NCBI GenBank assembly: GCA_020025575.1
Contig: JAHHRW010000016.1
Span: forward strand, 1-36,175
From: Oscillospiraceae bacterium
GTDB lineage: Bacteria; Bacillota; Clostridia; Oscillospirales; Oscillospiraceae
Direction: 5' to 3'
Length of the DNA stretch: 36,175 nt
The notes beneath the pieces are model-generated. The model was not told the origin of the DNA. It searched no databases and worked only from the letters and a program-made list of their open reading frames with translations. Position 1 is the stretch's first letter, and each line of letters starts with the position of its first letter. Below, in pieces: positions 1-7,445 of this stretch. Both the position numbers and the translations under genes were made by a program.

Positions 1-32
1 GGCCGGGCGTTCGAATCGCCCCAGGGACGCCA
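1..32 (+). tRNA. partial tRNA 3' end (possibly tRNA-Arg)
   Basis: The window opens inside a tRNA. The T-arm is visible as GGGCG at 5-9, the loop TTCGAAT at 10-16 and CGCCC at 17-21. It is followed by the acceptor 3' strand CAGGGAC at 22-28, discriminator G at 29 and an encoded CCA at 30-32. The anticodon lies outside the window, so identity cannot be read. An acceptor stem beginning GTCCCTG with G73 would suit tRNA-Arg, but this is a guess. Confidence 0.85.
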
Positions 33-42
33 GATTACAATG

Positions 43-82
43 CCGGAAAGCCTTGGTTTTACTAGGTTTTCCGGCTTTTCTT
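43..82 (+). terminator. rho-independent terminator after the tRNA
   Basis: An 11-nt arm starting CCGGAAAG (43-53) pairs with AGGTTTTCCGG (64-74) with one internal mismatch, followed by a C-interrupted T tract (cttttctt). It lies 10 nt after the CCA end and most likely terminates the tRNA transcript. Confidence 0.75.
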
Positions 83-128
83 ATATCCAATGCACACACA
101 ACAAAATTCGAACTTGAAACAATTCCTG

Positions 129-157
129 CTTAGCAAAAAAATCCCGTGTTTGCTAAG
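129..157. repeat. inverted repeat CTTAGCAAA / TTTGCTAAG with further TGCTAA copies
   Basis: CTTAGCAAA at 129-137 and its reverse complement TTTGCTAAG at 149-157 flank an 11-nt spacer. Two more direct TGCTAA copies follow near 172 and 192. The segment from 83 to 257 holds no gene that I can see. The iterated motif beside a tRNA 3' end could be a recombinase or regulator binding site, but nothing proves that. Confidence 0.4.
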
Positions 158-259
158 AATCCGGGTATTCTTGCTAATAGGCCAGAAATGCTGCTAATTT
201 CCTTTCTAAGACAGAAAGCGTGTTTACCAGTACAATTACATTATAGACAACATAATTGA

Positions 260-291
260 GCCGTTTGGATTTCACTCCAAACGGCTTTTTT
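260..291 (+). terminator. strong rho-independent terminator
   Basis: GCCGTTTGGA (260-269) pairs perfectly with TCCAAACGGC (276-285) around a 6-nt loop and is followed by six T residues. No gene ends immediately upstream, so it may terminate a transcript that has since been deleted, or protect the parA relic region from tRNA read-through. Confidence 0.8.
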
Positions 292-354
292 CGTAGCCAT
301 ACATAGCCGCCAGAATTTCTCTAACGGCTAAATTTATAAAAGGAGGACTTCGCT

Positions 355-453
355 TTGATAACTGAAATCATCGCTGTTGCAAACCAGAAAGGCGGCGTTG
401 GCAAAACCACGACTTGTGCCAAACCTCTCGCCAGGTATGTACGCCAAAATTGA
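355..453 (+). pseudogene. truncated ParA/Soj-type ATPase relic
   Basis: An AAAGGAGG ribosome binding site (about 339-346) precedes a TTG codon at 355. The 32-codon frame contains the deviant Walker A motif VANQKGGVGKTTT, diagnostic of ParA/MinD-type partition ATPases. The frame leaves the family pattern right after the P-loop and stops at 451-453, so everything after Walker A (Walker A', Walker B, most of about 250 residues) is missing. ParA genes with this N-terminus are common on integrative conjugative elements and plasmids of Clostridia. A fossil of the first 30 codons, with its ribosome binding site intact and close to a tRNA, suggests a deletion that removed an integrated element. The 3' end abuts the flippase gene on the other strand. 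Confidence 0.75.
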
Positions 454-534
454 GATTGGATACCGAGAACAACTGAGAATCTGCTTTTTTGATTCAAATA
501 CAATTGATACGCCACGACTGAAAAATCGCAGTTG

Positions 535-2058
535 TCAGCTTGACTGACGCTGGAGCAGATGAAGTCCCTTTTTCTTAAGGTAGGCAAATTCAGGGGTTGT
601 TCCATAGATCAGTAGGTACACGGCGGTGACCGTGCCTGCACTGATCAGTCCCATGAGAATCAGCATTCCCCAGCTGGGATGAGAGATCTTGCAGAAAATC
701 AGATGCATGAACGCTGTACAGGCTGCACATAGTCCCAGCGTAATGCCGCACTGTCCATAATAGCCCCAGGGTGATATTCCGAAAGCCGCCCTGTGTAGCA
801 GCCACGCATCAAACCACCAGGCGGTTATCATCCGGCTGATGATGGACCCCCAAAGAACGCCCCCAATGCCAAACCACCGAACCAGAACCACAGAAATAAT
901 CAGATTGAGCAAGGCGGTAAAGATAGGCCTGTATTTTCCCCTGGTAAAAGTGCCACAGGCTTCCCGATAGATCTGCACTACATTTTGCAGGTAGTTGGTA
1001 GCAAAATTCAGAACAATTGATATCACCACACCATAGCTGAGCAGATAATCTTCTCCGGCCCAAAGTTGGACGAAGGGCTGAAACATTACCAGAAAGCACA
1101 CACTGCAAAGGGTTATCAGGTAATTGTTCAGAAGATTCAGGCACCGGAACATATAGGCACTGCGCTGCCGGCTCTCCGTCGCATAGAGGTTACCGAGACT
1201 GGAGCCAACCGCCTGAAATACGCCGCTGAGGAGCTTCTGGAATACCTGCACAACCATCGCGTAGTTGCTGTAAAGTCCCACTGCAACCACACTGACAAAG
1301 GAGGAAATAACCAGATTATCGGTGGAGGTACCCACAGCCACGCTAATCTTATTCAGTCCGGTGGCGTAAATCCTGGTAAAAATGGCTTTTTTCTCCTCTT
1401 TAGGCAGCTTAGGGGCTTTCCCCCGCAGCCAGGGATAGCGGTAATCAACCAAACATGCAGTAATGATGTTGAAAACAACGTGGTTGACAATGAGCAGCAC
1501 CATGTAGAGCAGAAAGGACTTCCAGAAAATTAATACCGCCATCTGCAAAAGATTCACGACAGTCTGGCATCCGTACATAACTAGATCCACAATGTATTTT
1601 TTCTGACTGGCAATCAGCAGTACAGATTTATAGGAGAAAAACAGGTAGGAAACGACGGTTTCTGTAAGATACAGCAGATAAAAGTGATAAATATTGACTT
1701 TGTCTGTCACACCGGTCATCAGATATGGCAACGCCGGCATCAGCATCAGCCCCGCGCCAAGAATAACCAGCGCAATGATCCGGTAGGCAGTCCGGAAAAA
1801 GCCCATAATGGCCCGGATGGCCTGCCGGTCATTGTCCGCCAAAGGTTTGTAAAGACTGAAGGTAATGGCGGTAGAGAGGCCCAGCTCGGAGATATTCAAG
1901 AGACTGATGACATTGCTGTAAAGACTGGAAATTCCCAAAAATTCCTGTCCAAGGGTGTGGAGAAACACTGTCCGGCAGGCAAAACGAAGAATACTATTCA
2001 GCATCTGTCCCCCGACGGTACTGCCCACATTACGCAAAGAATTGGAAGTACGACTCAT
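535..2058 (-). CDS. Wzx-like polysaccharide flippase (MOP superfamily)
   Basis: A polytopic membrane protein of 507 residues with about 12-14 hydrophobic segments and the typical N-terminal region of oligosaccharide flippases (a short polar start, then segments around LGISSLYSNVISLLNISELG). Such proteins move undecaprenyl-linked repeat units across the cytoplasmic membrane. The start at 2058 was chosen because GAAAGGAGTGTC lies directly upstream; an in-frame ATG 30 nt earlier lacks such a site and overlaps the preceding gene. It is the last gene of the 11-gene operon, 10 nt after the pyruvyl transferase. No convincing terminator is seen downstream, where the ParA relic lies on the opposite strand. 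Substrate cannot be read from sequence; context predicts the polymer repeat unit made by this cluster. The exporter fold is confident, the exact subfamily moderately so. Confidence 0.85.
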   Translation of the reverse strand: MSRTSNSLRNVGSTVGGQMLNSILRFACRTVFLHTLGQEFLGISSLYSNVISLLNISELGLSTAITFSLYKPLADNDRQAIRAIMGFFRTAYRIIALVILGAGLMLMPALPYLMTGVTDKVNIYHFYLLYLTETVVSYLFFSYKSVLLIASQKKYIVDLVMYGCQTVVNLLQMAVLIFWKSFLLYMVLLIVNHVVFNIITACLVDYRYPWLRGKAPKLPKEEKKAIFTRIYATGLNKISVAVGTSTDNLVISSFVSVVAVGLYSNYAMVVQVFQKLLSGVFQAVGSSLGNLYATESRQRSAYMFRCLNLLNNYLITLCSVCFLVMFQPFVQLWAGEDYLLSYGVVISIVLNFATNYLQNVVQIYREACGTFTRGKYRPIFTALLNLIISVVLVRWFGIGGVLWGSIISRMITAWWFDAWLLHRAAFGISPWGYYGQCGITLGLCAACTAFMHLIFCKISHPSWGMLILMGLISAGTVTAVYLLIYGTTPEFAYLKKKGLHLLQRQSS

Positions 2059-2068
2059 GACACTCCTT

Positions 2069-3190
2069 TCAAATGCGATCCGCAGCATTCAGCAGCAGAT
2101 TGCGGGACGCCTGGCGGCGAGATAGAACAATGCGTCGGTGATCCGATGCAGTTTCTGCTGCCACCAGAGCGGAAATCACCGATGAAGCAGAATCATGAAT
2201 GGTAAAGCAGCGATCTTGCAGGTCCATTTTTTCAAAAAACCTGTAAACCTTCTGATCCCACACCAGTGCAACGGTGGGAATTCCCAAAGATGCAGCAATA
2301 ATGTGGCTGTGGAGGCGGAATCCAATCAAACTGCGGAAAGAGGCAATCAAAGAAACCAGTTCTTCTGGAGATTCTGGCGCCGGACACAGAAAATCCGCTT
2401 CCGGCCGGCCATCCAGCAGACTCCGGGCGAAAACCATATCCTGCTCAAATCCATTGGTAAACATTTTCCAGGGAATCTGTTTTTTGTCCAGCTCCTGCAT
2501 GATTTTTCGCCAGAAGGCCGCGGTTTTGCGGGGACTGAGGGATTGGGGATACAATACGCCCAGACCAACGGTGTGAGAAGGCTTTTTTTCCATGCCGTAG
2601 CACTCCCCTGCCCAAAGAGCTGCATCATCCGTGGCAACGGCCACCGCTTCCCCACACCAGCTGTTCACCAGCTCCGCGCCGTCTCGGCAGGAAACCAGCC
2701 GTACTGTCGGAGATTTCAGAACATTTGTCAGGCGTTCCCGCAGTGCCGGACTGACGCAGGGACCGATGCCGCAGGCGTTGAAGATCACGGGGATGTTCCG
2801 CTTCTCAAACACTTTTGTCAGGTGGACCACATACAAAGCCAGACTGTCCATAAACAGCTGCCCCCCGGCAAAAACTGCCAGATCCCAGTCCCCTTCTGTG
2901 ACCGCTTCCATCTGGGGCAGACTTTCGCGAAAGCACCAGATTTCATGGGACAGCTGTTTGTCCCAACCCAAATGGGTGGCCGTGCTGCGAAGAATCTGGC
3001 GGCGGCGCAGATGATCCAGGTGCGCTCGGTCGACAGTCTTGCGCTGTGGAAACCGGGTACGGCCTGCCATGTCACGAACCGTGATCTGCGCCTGTGGAAA
3101 ATGGCAGCGCAGAAGCTCCGCCACACAGTCGCAGATGACTGCATCGCCCATATTACTGGAGTAATACCAGCCTAAAACAAGAATTTTCAT
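2069..3190 (-). CDS. polysaccharide pyruvyl transferase family protein (CsaB-like)
   Basis: This 373-residue protein begins with MKILVLGWYYSSNMGDAVI, the N-terminal pattern of the polysaccharide pyruvyl transferase family (PF04230), and has the C-terminal elements GFRLHSHIIAASLGIPTVAL and WDQKV. These enzymes transfer pyruvate from phosphoenolpyruvate to a hexose, giving a negatively charged ketal. In Bacillus and other Firmicutes CsaB modifies ManNAc of a secondary wall polymer so that SLH-domain proteins can bind it. The cluster also has UDP-ManNAc synthesis (WecB) and a ManNAc transferase (TagA-like), so ManNAc is a plausible acceptor; this is inference. Its ATG overlaps the stop of the upstream glycosyltransferase by 4 nt, indicating translational coupling. 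Some members of the family act on other sugars or lack demonstrated activity. Confidence 0.85.
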   Translation of the reverse strand: MKILVLGWYYSSNMGDAVICDCVAELLRCHFPQAQITVRDMAGRTRFPQRKTVDRAHLDHLRRRQILRSTATHLGWDKQLSHEIWCFRESLPQMEAVTEGDWDLAVFAGGQLFMDSLALYVVHLTKVFEKRNIPVIFNACGIGPCVSPALRERLTNVLKSPTVRLVSCRDGAELVNSWCGEAVAVATDDAALWAGECYGMEKKPSHTVGLGVLYPQSLSPRKTAAFWRKIMQELDKKQIPWKMFTNGFEQDMVFARSLLDGRPEADFLCPAPESPEELVSLIASFRSLIGFRLHSHIIAASLGIPTVALVWDQKVYRFFEKMDLQDRCFTIHDSASSVISALVAAETASDHRRIVLSRRQASRNLLLNAADRI

Positions 3191-4311
3191 ACTTTTGCCG
3201 CCTTTGTCCGGGAAAATGCATCAGATACGATCTGCTCCATAACTTCAGAATTATCCGTGTTGCGGTAGAACGCCAAAGCCGCCTGTTGGTAATCTTCATA
3301 CCGGGCATCCATGCGGGCAAGGGCATCAAGAACCTCCCGGGCATCCGAAAAATCCACACATTCCGCCGCTCCGGCCTTACCCACAGTTTCCATCAGTCCG
3401 GGAATGGCATTGCAGAGCATTGGCGCACCGCATCCGGCATATTCATAGATTTTATTTGGGGCACAGTAGCGGTTGTTGATGCAGTTGTCCTCGTAAAACG
3501 CCACACAGGCGGTAGCATAGGGGGTAATTTCCAGATGGGTGGGCGCCGGGAAATTTCCCAGATAGAGTACTCTCTCATAGATGGATTTCAGCTTTTTCAG
3601 ACCGCCGTTCTTGTCGGGGCCGCTCAGGACCAGATAGAATTCACTGTTTCCCCGGGCAAGGGCCTGCGCCAGCAAACTGAGATCCCGATCCGGAGCAATG
3701 GAGCCTTGATAGAGCAGGACTTTTTTGTCCCGAAGCAGATCAATGGCAGCTTTCAGTTCCGGTGTAGAACCGTTTCCCTTGGGTGGAAGGGAGCCGTAGG
3801 GTTTGTTCCGTAGAATGTAGGGTGTTTTCTCCAAATTCCACCAATCCACCATATATTTTGCCCGGGTGGGTTCACAAGCGGTAAGGATTTCCACATTGGG
3901 AACAATTTTTTTCATTCCCTTTTGGTACCATTCATGTTCGTAAAATTCCAGAGCGTTGAGAATAACAGGATGGCGGTGCTTTAGAAAACGCCACATTTTG
4001 ATGACACTTTGCTCGCTGCCGATCCACAAAACAGTGTTGTCCGTCCAGTATTTCTTCCAGAATTTCCGAAACATGAAAAAGTAATTCACAGCGTTGATGC
4101 CACGCTGAAGGAGCATCACGGGAAACTGTTTCATCGTAAAAAACTCACAGGTGACTCCCTTGGATTGCAGCAGTTTCCAGATGGGGCCATTACATCCGGT
4201 GGTCAAAACGACCACCTCAATTCCCATATCCCGCAGTGTGCAGACCTGCGAGATGCAGGGCGGGCGAGAATCGATGGGTTGAAGCAGAAAATAAAGGACG
4301 CGTTTGTTCAT
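3187..4311 (-). CDS. GT-B fold glycosyltransferase
   Basis: A protein of 374 residues with the layout of a two-domain GT-B glycosyltransferase. The N-terminal half binds the acceptor. The C-terminal half contains a VLLYQGSIAPDRDLSLLAQAL segment and a nucleotide-sugar site segment with APNKIYEYAGCGAPMLC, where the Glu of KIYEYA corresponds to the conserved Glu of GT4-type enzymes. It probably adds one sugar to the lipid-linked repeat unit at the cytoplasmic face; donor and linkage are unknown. It starts 11 nt after the first Stealth gene and overlaps the next gene by 4 nt. A GAGAAAAC segment precedes the ATG. Assignment to a glycosyltransferase is firm, the exact CAZy family tentative. Confidence 0.85.
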   Translation of the reverse strand: MNKRVLYFLLQPIDSRPPCISQVCTLRDMGIEVVVLTTGCNGPIWKLLQSKGVTCEFFTMKQFPVMLLQRGINAVNYFFMFRKFWKKYWTDNTVLWIGSEQSVIKMWRFLKHRHPVILNALEFYEHEWYQKGMKKIVPNVEILTACEPTRAKYMVDWWNLEKTPYILRNKPYGSLPPKGNGSTPELKAAIDLLRDKKVLLYQGSIAPDRDLSLLAQALARGNSEFYLVLSGPDKNGGLKKLKSIYERVLYLGNFPAPTHLEITPYATACVAFYEDNCINNRYCAPNKIYEYAGCGAPMLCNAIPGLMETVGKAGAAECVDFSDAREVLDALARMDARYEDYQQAALAFYRNTDNSEVMEQIVSDAFSRTKAAKV

Positions 4312-4322
4312 GTTTTCTCCTT

Positions 4323-5339
4323 TTATTTTTCGAACGAGGATTTGTGGGGAAGCACCTGCTCAAACGCCTGGTTAAGCGCAATTTTATGGGATTCGAATTC
4401 GATTTCATCCGCATCATTGAAGCAGATGTATTTGTAGCGTTGGGAGCAGATGCTCTCGCACATCTGGTTAAATTCCCGGCCTGCCTGATAGAGCTTGCTC
4501 ACCTTGCGTTTATTATAAGGGAGAAAGGTTCCGGACATCAGCTGCCAGAATTTAAATACGCACTGACTGACATCACTGCTGCTGCGGAATTTGTGGGTAC
4601 ACACCTGATCCAGAAGATTGGCATCAGCCTCCCACACCTGACGGAAGGTATCTTTCAGGTACGCCTGCGGCAGGTGATGGATGTTCAGGCCGAAGAGATA
4701 CCGGCTGTGAAAAGCGGTCATGTAAAGGTTTTTCAGCATGGCGTGGGGGTCGTGCAGACTGAACCATTTGGATCTGTTCCGCCCACGGCAGAGATCCCTT
4801 CGGAAATGCTGATTGGCAAAGATCACATCATTTGTGTTGACACAGTTCATCAAAGACGGCATTGTAAAAAGCAGAGGCATTTCCTCCAGAGAGTCCCGGG
4901 GAAGACCGTCCTTAAAAAAATCAGCAGGTTCCACAGGGGCTGTCAGAAAGAAATCGTCGTTAAAATAGACGAACTGGTCACTGAGCCCGGGAATGCGGTG
5001 CAGGTTTAGCTCGATTGGATGGGAGCTGAATGTGGGCAAGTATTGCTCAGGGATAAAGTCCCGGTGATTGGTGATGTGCAGCTTTGGCGCATCGGGATTC
5101 AGCCATTCGGGAATATGTCCCCATGTCACAAAATGCACCTTGCGGACCCAAGGTGCATAGGTTTCCACTGCCCGGAACCAGTAATGCAGATTATCCCAGT
5201 TCCGATAACGGGTTTCCCGAAAATCAATCTGATCCAAAGGCATATCCGGATGCAGGTAACGCGCCCGTTCCGCCTGCCATGCAGGATCGGACCCGTCCAC
5301 CCATGTGATAACAAAATCTATATCGTTGCAGTTAGACAT
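4323..5339 (-). CDS. Stealth-family phosphoglycosyltransferase (copy A)
   Basis: A 338-residue protein with all four conserved regions of the Stealth family. CR1 is IDFVITWVDGSDPAW near residues 8-22. CR2 spans roughly 42-150 and includes RNWDNLHYWFRAVETYAPWV and FVYFNDDFFL. CR3 is near HDPHAMLKNLYMTAF. CR4 is the C-terminal YICFNDADEIEFES. Characterised members transfer a sugar 1-phosphate from a nucleotide sugar, making phosphodiester-linked capsules (for example meningococcal serogroup A). It is one of two tandem copies. Copy B lies just upstream in the operon, 15 nt away, and the two are strikingly alike in CR2. The presence of both predicts phosphodiester links in the polymer. There is no transmembrane segment, so cytoplasmic or membrane-peripheral action is expected. 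Confidence 0.93.
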   Translation of the reverse strand: MSNCNDIDFVITWVDGSDPAWQAERARYLHPDMPLDQIDFRETRYRNWDNLHYWFRAVETYAPWVRKVHFVTWGHIPEWLNPDAPKLHITNHRDFIPEQYLPTFSSHPIELNLHRIPGLSDQFVYFNDDFFLTAPVEPADFFKDGLPRDSLEEMPLLFTMPSLMNCVNTNDVIFANQHFRRDLCRGRNRSKWFSLHDPHAMLKNLYMTAFHSRYLFGLNIHHLPQAYLKDTFRQVWEADANLLDQVCTHKFRSSSDVSQCVFKFWQLMSGTFLPYNKRKVSKLYQAGREFNQMCESICSQRYKYICFNDADEIEFESHKIALNQAFEQVLPHKSSFEK

Positions 5340-5354
5340 AAAGACCTCTCATTT

Positions 5355-6371
5355 TTATAACTCGAAGGAGGATTTATTGGGTAGGACTCTGGAAAACGCC
5401 GAGTTTACCATATTTTTCGCCGACTCAAAATCAGTAATATGACTATCGTTGATACAAATCATCTTGCAGCGCCGTCCTTCAATAACCTCCGCTGCCTGCT
5501 TGGGATCCCAAGTACCAGAAAAAACGCTTCCGGATTTCCGGCGGCTGGAGGGGTAGAAATTTCCGGAAAGCAACTGGTGATAGCAAAACACATATTGATT
5601 GACATCCCGCTGATCCCGGAACCGGTGGCTGCATGTCTGATCCAGAAGCTGCGGTTCAGATTCCCAAACCGCCTCCAGCGTGCTTTTCAGGAAGCTTTGG
5701 GGCAGATGACTGTATGCAAGGCCAAAAAAATTTTGATTGCGCAATCTGCTCATCAGCAGATTTTTTAAAGATTCATGGGGACAGCGCAGGTTGTACCATT
5801 TCCAGGGGTGCCGTTTCCGGGCGGAAAGTCGGTCAAAATGCCGATTCACATAGATCATATTGTTAATGAGAATATGATTGAAAATATCCTCCTTGTCGAA
5901 TTCAAAAGGTTCTTCGGAGATGCTGTCACAGGGAAGTCCCTTTACGAAAAAATCCTCCGGCTGGACAGGCTTCGTTAGAAAAAAGTCATCATTAAAATAG
6001 ACAAACTGCTGACTGAGTCCCGGAATCCGGTGCAGGTTCAGCTCAATGGGGTGGGAACTGAAGGTAGGCAGATACTGCTGCGGGATAAAGTCCCGGTGAT
6101 TGACCAGATTCAACTTCGGTGCGTGGGTATTCAGCCAGTCCGGTATCTGCCCGCAGGTGACAAAATGAATTTTGTGAACCCAGGGGGCATAGGTTTCTAC
6201 GGCCCGAAACCAGTAGCGTAGGTTATCCCAATCCCGGTATCGGTTGTCACCTGCATCGATGAATGCGGAATCTTTTCCGATTCGATTCAACCAGAGATTT
6301 TTTTGGGACTGCCATGCAGGATCGGAACCGTCCACCCAGGCAATTACAAAATCAATCAGCTCCTCGCTCAT
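5355..6371 (-). CDS. Stealth-family phosphoglycosyltransferase (copy B)
   Basis: This second Stealth protein has exactly the same length (338 residues) as its neighbour. It starts with IDFVIAWVDGSDPAW (CR1), carries RDWDNLRYWFRAVETYAPWV and FVYFNDDFFLTKP (CR2), RCPHESLKNLLMSRL (CR3) and MICINDSHITDFES (CR4). The CR2 block is nearly identical to copy A, whereas the region around residues 150-280 has diverged, which is what one expects if the two copies kept the donor chemistry and split acceptor or sugar specificity after a tandem duplication. It lies 9 nt after the GT2 gene in transcription order. As in copy A, the predicted reaction is transfer of hexose-1-phosphate or HexNAc-1-phosphate to a growing glycan. 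Confidence 0.93.
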   Translation of the reverse strand: MSEELIDFVIAWVDGSDPAWQSQKNLWLNRIGKDSAFIDAGDNRYRDWDNLRYWFRAVETYAPWVHKIHFVTCGQIPDWLNTHAPKLNLVNHRDFIPQQYLPTFSSHPIELNLHRIPGLSQQFVYFNDDFFLTKPVQPEDFFVKGLPCDSISEEPFEFDKEDIFNHILINNMIYVNRHFDRLSARKRHPWKWYNLRCPHESLKNLLMSRLRNQNFFGLAYSHLPQSFLKSTLEAVWESEPQLLDQTCSHRFRDQRDVNQYVFCYHQLLSGNFYPSSRRKSGSVFSGTWDPKQAAEVIEGRRCKMICINDSHITDFESAKNMVNSAFSRVLPNKSSFEL

Positions 6372-6380
6372 AAAAACACC

Positions 6381-7415
6381 TCATTTCCCGCGCGCCCCGG
6401 CAATCAGCTGGTAGAAAAGATACATGCAAAGGCTCATTCGATGCGCCATCAGAAAGCAGATACACCTCGTTTTGACAGATGCCATTCTATGCCGATTCGC
6501 CTGTAGGCATCGCTTCAAATCCGGGTCCCGGAGAAGGGGCCGAATGCGCTCCAGTGCCTCTTTCCTGGAAGCGCTCTGGGTGCAGGCATTGACAAAGCAG
6601 TCATAAACGGAGTCAATATAGAAGTTCCGCAAACGCAAATTCATCTCCGGATCCTCTGTGGGAACAAACTGGAGATAGGCCTGAATCAGCGCTTTTTTTC
6701 GCTGCATCATCCGGCTTTTCGGTTGACGGGACAGCGAACCGGGTCTTACCATGTAGTCATAGAGCACCTGAGGCAGATGGTAGACAGACTTTGCCAAAAA
6801 CAGACTGTGGAGGACAAAGAGATAGTCTTCGCTCAGGATTTCCGTCTGGGAAACAAAGCGCAGGCCATTGCGTTGCAGAAACTCCCGACGGAAAACATGA
6901 GCGTATACCGTCAGAATCCGGGGAACAGAATAATCCAGAACATTGGCGGGAGAAACTCCGTCCAGACAATCACGACGAAGCGTTTCCCGGTCGCAGAGGC
7001 CCTCCGAATCGGGAAGAATCCGATCTTTGGTGCTCCCGCCTGGAAAAACCTCCCGGAACCCGTATCGGATGATGTCCGGATGATGTTCCCGGATCACAGC
7101 TGCAACCCACTCCAGAAACCCAGAGGAAACGATGTCATCGCCATCAGCAAAGCCGATATATGCTCCCCGGGCAATATCCAGGCCGGCGTTACGGGTCAGA
7201 GAGACATCCCGGAAGTTGCAGTGCAAAGCGTGAACTCTGGAGTCTTTTTGGGCATAAGCATCGCAGATCCTTCCGGTTGTATCTGTAGAGCTGTCGTCTA
7301 CCAGAATGATTTCAAACGGTGCCCCCGACTGATGCACAATGCTGTCCACACATCGAGACAGATAAGGGGCAACGTTGTGGGCGGGAATGATGATAGAAAT
7401 AAGGGGATAATCCAT
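6381..7415 (-). CDS. GT2 family glycosyltransferase
   Basis: The first 110 residues form a classic GT-A domain: PLISIIIPAHNVAPYLSRCV, then EIILVDDSSTD and GFADGDDIV, where DGDD is the metal- and nucleotide-sugar-binding DXD element. The C-terminal 200 residues have the mixed helical character seen in capsule and O-antigen GT2 enzymes, with a weakly hydrophobic end. It is 344 residues long, normal for the group. It should add one sugar to the lipid-linked repeat unit. It lies 30 nt after the polymerase gene and 9 nt before Stealth copy B. The donor sugar cannot be deduced. Confidence 0.92.
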   Translation of the reverse strand: MDYPLISIIIPAHNVAPYLSRCVDSIVHQSGAPFEIILVDDSSTDTTGRICDAYAQKDSRVHALHCNFRDVSLTRNAGLDIARGAYIGFADGDDIVSSGFLEWVAAVIREHHPDIIRYGFREVFPGGSTKDRILPDSEGLCDRETLRRDCLDGVSPANVLDYSVPRILTVYAHVFRREFLQRNGLRFVSQTEILSEDYLFVLHSLFLAKSVYHLPQVLYDYMVRPGSLSRQPKSRMMQRKKALIQAYLQFVPTEDPEMNLRLRNFYIDSVYDCFVNACTQSASRKEALERIRPLLRDPDLKRCLQANRHRMASVKTRCICFLMAHRMSLCMYLFYQLIAGARGK

Positions 7416-7445
7416 TTTACCTCCGCTTTTTCAGGGGACGCAGGG

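Noticed and set aside
437..547. 36-codon plus-strand frame overlapping the ParA relic and flippase 3' end
   Set aside because: No ribosome binding site and no family pattern; it could be debris of the same lost element but cannot be supported as a gene.
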